The notes beneath the pieces were generated by a model. It saw only the letters and a program-made list of their open reading frames with translations, made no database searches and was not told the origin of the DNA. Shown here piece after piece: positions 20,541 through 23,666 of a DNA stretch of 23,666 bases. Source of the DNA: CAYUYV01 sp964474635. Its GTDB lineage: Bacteria > Pseudomonadota > Alphaproteobacteria > JAJFIK01. Position numbers and translations under genes: made by a program. Location: contig CAYYTT010000050.1 of the NCBI GenBank assembly GCA_964474635.1, forward strand, positions 1-23,666, given 5' to 3'. The number at the start of each line of letters is the position of its first letter. Position 1 is the stretch's first letter.

Positions 20541-22415
20541 TCAGTTGTTGAGGGCGAAGGCGACGACCCAGTCGCCGCCCTTGGTGCCCAGATCCGCGCT
20601 GCCGCCCGCGGCCACGACGACGTAATCCCGGCCCTGCCAGGTGTAAAGGGCAGGGGTCGACTGGGCGCCGGCGGGCAGGCGGCCTTTCCACAATTCCTGG
20701 CCGGTCACAATGTCGAAGGCGCGCAGATAGTAGTCCATGGTGGCGGCGATAAAGATCAGCCCGGTGTCGGTGACGAGGGGGCCGCCAGCATTCGGCGTGC
20801 CCCAGTCAAGGCTCACGCCGAAGGGCGCGATGTCCCGGGTGGTGCCGAGGGTGCTGCTCCAGACGATCTCTCCGCGTGTCAGATCGACGGCATGGAGCTG
20901 GCCCCAGGGCGGCGGATTACACGGCAGGCCCATGGGCGAGACCAGGACCTGACGCAGCGCGGCCTGGCGCGGATCGCTCAAGGGCAAAATCTGCGAGTCT
21001 TTCTCGCCCGCGTGGCGCCGCGCCTCCTCCACCGGCACGATGGCGACCGATTGGGCGAGGTTCGTCGTGTTCACCACGAGCCAGCCGCGCGCCGGATCGA
21101 AGGCCGTGCCGCCCCAATGGGCTGCTCCGCCGGCATAGGGAAACAGGACCGATCCGTGTGCGGAGGGCGGCGTATAAAGGCCTTGCGCATCGAGGGCCGA
21201 GATTTTCGCATGGCACCCCCGGCGTTCCAGAAAGTTCATGCCCCAGGCGGTCTCGGCCGTCAGATGCGCAGCCACCAGCGATGGGGGGCTGGCGGGAACG
21301 GGCTGGTCCGGCAGCGCGCGGTCCGTGCCGGGCGCACGGTAGTCCGTCAGCGGAAAAACAGGATCACCCGTGGTCCGATCAAAGACGAACACATGGCCCG
21401 CCTTGGTGGTCTGCGTCACGACGGGTCGCGGGCCGGATGGGCCGGGCAGGTCATAAAGGCCCGGCCGCGCCGTCAGGCCGTAGTCCCACTGGTCGGCGCG
21501 CACGAGTTGATGGTGCCAGGCCACCGCGCCTGTCGCCGCCTTCAGGGCCACAAGGGCATTGGCGTGGGGCTGATCAGGCGCGCCGTCATGGACAGGGCGC
21601 GGCGAACCGGTGGCCACGAACACAAGGCCAAGCGCGGGATCGGCCGCGACGGAGGCCGGCGGTTGGCCCGGCGGGGTTGAAAAGTCCTTGCCCGCCGTCC
21701 CGCGATCCGGCGCGGCATCCACCGGCGTGAACTGCCACTTGAAGGCGCCCGTGCGCGCATCGAAGGCCAATATGATCCCCGCCGGTGCACGGCGCCAGTC
21801 CCTGACGGTCGCCGTCACGATGACCGTATCGCCGATCACCGTGGGCGGGCTCGTTACCCGCGCAAGGCCGGCGTCGCGATCGGCCGCGGCGCCCCCAGAG
21901 CCGGCAAGAAAACGCGCCGTGTCGAGCCGGACCCGGCCTTGGGCGCCAAAATCGGCGCAGGCATCGCCCGTTTGCGCATCAATGGCGAGGAGCAGGCCAT
22001 GGCGGGTGCCGGAGAATATCCGCGTGGCGCAGGCGGCCGATTTATCCGTCTGCGGATCGCGCCAGGCCGTCACGCCGCGACAATCAAAGGGATCGCGCGG
22101 CGCCTGGACCAGGGGCACCTGTGGGTCGTAGCGCCAGCGCAGCGCGCCGGTCGCGGGGTCCAGGGCCTGGATTTCATTGAACGGGGTGCACACAACGAGA
22201 TGGGAGCCGGCGAGAACCGGCGTGGCCGAAAAATTCGTCTGCAGATTGTGGTCCTGCACCCACTCATCGTGTCCGGTGCGCATCTCCCAGACCTGTTCCA
22301 GGTCCTCAAGGCGCGCAGGAGTGATGGCCCCAGATCCTTGCGCCTGCGCAGGGCTGAACGCGGGCGCGGCAAGGCACAGCAGAGCCAGGCCCAAAAACCG
22401 CGATGGGCCCAACAC
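20541..22415 (-). CDS. Soluble PQQ-dependent dehydrogenase (Gcd-like propeller, no membrane domain)
   Basis: Periplasmic quinoprotein that should oxidise a sugar or alcohol with PQQ and pass electrons to the respiratory chain. The sequence follows the eight-bladed propeller of E. coli Gcd: FSATPVLAGSHLVVCTPFNE, IQALDPATGALRWRYDP, DQWDYGLTARPG, GLYTPPSAHGSVLFPYAGGA, LPCNPPPWGQLHAVDL, and the long C-terminal GGPLVTDTGLIFIAATMDYY / GRLPAGAQSTPALYTW / GGSADLGTKGGDWVVAFAL. D311 and K338 keep the 27-residue spacing of Gcd D466 and K493. Gcd's five-helix N-terminal domain is absent; a signal peptide (MLGPSRFLGLALLCLAAPAFSPAQA reading GTG as start) replaces it. The start is uncertain: GTG 22415 fits the signal peptide, TTG 22529 has AGGA 8 bp upstream. 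Substrate unknown; no PQQ synthesis genes here. Confidence 0.87.
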   Translation of the reverse strand: MLGPSRFLGLALLCLAAPAFSPAQAQGSGAITPARLEDLEQVWEMRTGHDEWVQDHNLQTNFSATPVLAGSHLVVCTPFNEIQALDPATGALRWRYDPQVPLVQAPRDPFDCRGVTAWRDPQTDKSAACATRIFSGTRHGLLLAIDAQTGDACADFGAQGRVRLDTARFLAGSGGAAADRDAGLARVTSPPTVIGDTVIVTATVRDWRRAPAGIILAFDARTGAFKWQFTPVDAAPDRGTAGKDFSTPPGQPPASVAADPALGLVFVATGSPRPVHDGAPDQPHANALVALKAATGAVAWHHQLVRADQWDYGLTARPGLYDLPGPSGPRPVVTQTTKAGHVFVFDRTTGDPVFPLTDYRAPGTDRALPDQPVPASPPSLVAAHLTAETAWGMNFLERRGCHAKISALDAQGLYTPPSAHGSVLFPYAGGAAHWGGTAFDPARGWLVVNTTNLAQSVAIVPVEEARRHAGEKDSQILPLSDPRQAALRQVLVSPMGLPCNPPPWGQLHAVDLTRGEIVWSSTLGTTRDIAPFGVSLDWGTPNAGGPLVTDTGLIFIAATMDYYLRAFDIVTGQELWKGRLPAGAQSTPALYTWQGRDYVVVAAGGSADLGTKGGDWVVAFALNN

Positions 22416-22533
22416 CGCCAAGGGGTTCAGCAAAGCCTTGGGGCCAAGCGCTGACAAGACAGACCGGACCCCGCCCCGCGTGGTGGCCCGCCGCGGTCTT
22501 TGAGTGTTTTGTCCGTGCCCGCCCTTCAAACCA

Positions 22534-22857
22534 TTATTCCTGTTGCAATTCCTCAAGCGCGTCCACGAGCAGTTCCTCCAGCGTGCGGCGGATCTGGTGG
22601 TCCGACACCGCGACGTTCTTTTCGTCGAAGTCGGCACGCAGCTTGCGGAAGATGTCCTCGTCGCCCGGCTCCACAAAATCCACCTTGATGATGGCCTGGG
22701 CATAGTTTTGCGCGTCCTCGCCGGCGAGGCCCATCATGCCCGCGGCCCACAGGCCGACTTTCTTGTTCCGGCGGGCCCGTGCCTTGAATGCCAGTTCCTG
22801 GTCGTGGGCGAATTTCGCCTCGGCGGCGCGTTTGCGATCCTCGAACGACGACGACAT
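22534..22857 (-). CDS. F1-ATPase inhibitor zeta subunit (DUF1476)
   Basis: Alphaproteobacterial zeta subunit, which inserts an N-terminal helix into F1 to block ATP hydrolysis, first characterised in Paracoccus denitrificans. The 107-residue product shows the family pattern: FEDRKRAAEAKFAHDQELAF, KARARRNKKVGLWAAGMMG, GEDAQNYAQAIIKVDFVEPG, DEDIFRKLRADFD, and DHQIRRTLEELLVDALEELQ. The start at 22857 has AGGAGG 8 bp upstream; the frame remains open to 22950 but those codons look non-coding. It is the first gene of the - strand run leading to the PQQ dehydrogenase, whose possible TTG start (22529) lies five bases past the stop. Identity is secure; the link with its neighbours is not explained. 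Confidence 0.93.
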   Translation of the reverse strand: MSSSFEDRKRAAEAKFAHDQELAFKARARRNKKVGLWAAGMMGLAGEDAQNYAQAIIKVDFVEPGDEDIFRKLRADFDEKNVAVSDHQIRRTLEELLVDALEELQQE

Positions 22858-23188
22858 GCCCTTGTCCTCCTTCACGGCGCTGCACGGATGGGACCGTCGC
22901 GCCCTGTTTCGGTGGCGCCGATCCTGTCTTGCGGACCGGTCGCCATCCATGAGTGTTCCTTTGGTTGATTACTGGCGCAACCGGCCGATTTCAACGCCAA
23001 AGGTCGGGCCGGGGCGGCGCGGGGGCGTGCCGCCTCACTGTAACGTTAATTGGCTGAGCACGTTGAACGGTGCAGACAAACGGACATCGCGCGCCCAAGG
23101 GCGCGGTTTTGGGGCCCCGCGACGGACCTGATGCCGGCATTCGGCCTCTCACCGTCGTTGCACCCAAACCTTGTCCAGGAGACGTCCT
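22858..23188. other. Divergent intergenic region, zeta gene / MFS gene (331 bp)
   Basis: No gene is supported in this stretch. It contains a TAACGTTA palindrome (23041-23048 less one base each side, centred near 23044) and, 84 bp before the MFS start, a GC-rich hairpin CGCGCC-CAAG-GGCGCG (23090-23105) followed by GTTTT. A TTGAAC at 23063-23068 could be a -35 element for the + strand, but no convincing -10 was found 17 bp on. Both flanking genes should have their promoters here. Confidence 0.45.
23090..23110 (+). terminator. Hairpin with short T-run in the MFS leader
   Basis: Perfect inverted repeat CGCGCCC-AA-GGGCGCG (usable as a 6-bp stem with a CAAG tetraloop) followed by G-TTTT. It sits in the untranslated leader of the MFS gene. 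It may be a leader attenuator or a remnant; the T-run is short and then runs into GGGGCCCC. Confidence 0.35.
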
Positions 23189-23666
23189 GTGAGCCTCGCC
23201 ACGACCGCCGATCACGCCCGCACCGAGGCCGCCCATGAGGGGGGCGGGGATCTCAAACGCGGGGTCCTGATCGGCCTCATCAGTTTTTTGACCCTGGTGG
23301 ACCTGTTTGCCGCCCAGGCCATCCTGCCCAACTTGGCCGAAGCCTATGGCGTTAGCGCCGCCGCCATCGGATCGGCGGCCAATGCGAGCACGTTCGGCAT
23401 GGCCGCGGCGGGGCTTGCGGTGGCGTTCCTGGCGCGCCGGATCAGCCGGCGTCACGGGATTTGGCTTGCCCTTCTGCTGCTGGCAATCCCGACGACTTTG
23501 CTCGCCACGACCCAGGATCTGGCGACCTTCTCCGTGCTGCGGATCGCGCAGGGCCTGTGCATGTCGGCGGCCTTCACCCTCACGATGGCTTATCTTGCCG
23601 AGGAATGTACGCCGGCCCAGGCGGCGGGGGCCTTGGCGGCCTATATCACCGGCAATGTGGCCAGCA
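23189..23666 (+). CDS. MFS transporter (3' partial)
   Basis: N-terminal 159 residues of a major facilitator superfamily permease; the gene continues past the window. Reading from the GTG at 23189 gives a short charged N-terminus, then hydrophobic segments GVLIGLISFLTLVDLFAAQA, FGMAAAGLAVAFLA, IWLALLLLAIPTTLLA and FTLTMAYLAEE. ARRISRRHGIW after the second segment is the loop 2-3 position of the MFS, where a G-x-L-x-D-R/K-G-R-R-type motif is expected; here it is degenerate. LRIAQGLCMSAA resembles helix-4 signatures of drug/H+ antiporters. AGGAG at 23177-23181, 7 bp upstream, supports the GTG start. Substrate cannot be inferred. It is divergent from the zeta gene. Confidence 0.82.
   Translation, partial: MSLATTADHARTEAAHEGGGDLKRGVLIGLISFLTLVDLFAAQAILPNLAEAYGVSAAAIGSAANASTFGMAAAGLAVAFLARRISRRHGIWLALLLLAIPTTLLATTQDLATFSVLRIAQGLCMSAAFTLTMAYLAEECTPAQAAGALAAYITGNVAS

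Overview
The window is GC-rich, tightly packed chromosomal DNA, most likely from an alphaproteobacterium. The pointers are an ATPase zeta-inhibitor (DUF1476) gene, which is a hallmark of that class, an alpha-type mreBCD-mrdA-rodA cluster, and the absence of plasmid, phage or insertion-sequence genes. I cannot place it below class level. No rRNA, tRNA, CRISPR array or transposase was seen.

Left part (1-10936, + strand): the cell-elongation (Rod complex) cluster mreB (5' end cut off), mreC, mreD, mrdA (PBP2) and rodA builds lateral peptidoglycan. It is followed after 43 bp by a nuclease/ATPase pair: an SbcD/YhaO-like metallophosphoesterase and a 1166-residue YhaN-type SMC-like ATPase, joined by a TGATG overlap. 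The only sizeable gap is the 370 bp between mreB and mreC, which holds a degenerate 16-bp tandem repeat.

Middle part (10937-15774, - strand): read from right to left this contains an orphan family-5 (YejA-like) solute-binding protein, a 450-bp spacer with a strikingly AT-rich core, a secreted protein built from two copies of an undescribed ~45-residue module, a VanZ-LamG membrane protein, and a cysteine-free Atp10/thioredoxin-like lipoprotein. The convergent junction with the YhaN gene carries interleaved inverted repeats covering both stop codons.

Right part (15775-23666): a divergent promoter region separates the solute-binding protein from a + strand pair (single-pass membrane protein overlapping an AIM24/TIGR00266 gene). 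Facing it on the - strand is a five-gene run: zeta inhibitor, a soluble PQQ-dependent dehydrogenase, ydbH, ynbE and ydbL. YdbH-YnbE-YdbL corresponds to the enterobacterial AsmA-like lipid-transport bridge between inner and outer membrane. The window ends in the start of a + strand MFS transporter.

The common theme is envelope construction and maintenance: elongasome, lipid bridge, lipoproteins and periplasmic proteins. The less familiar items are the duplicated-module secreted protein, the VanZ-LamG/Atp10-like pair, the AT-rich palindromic island, the mreB-mreC spacer repeats and the interleaved palindromes at 10931-10978.
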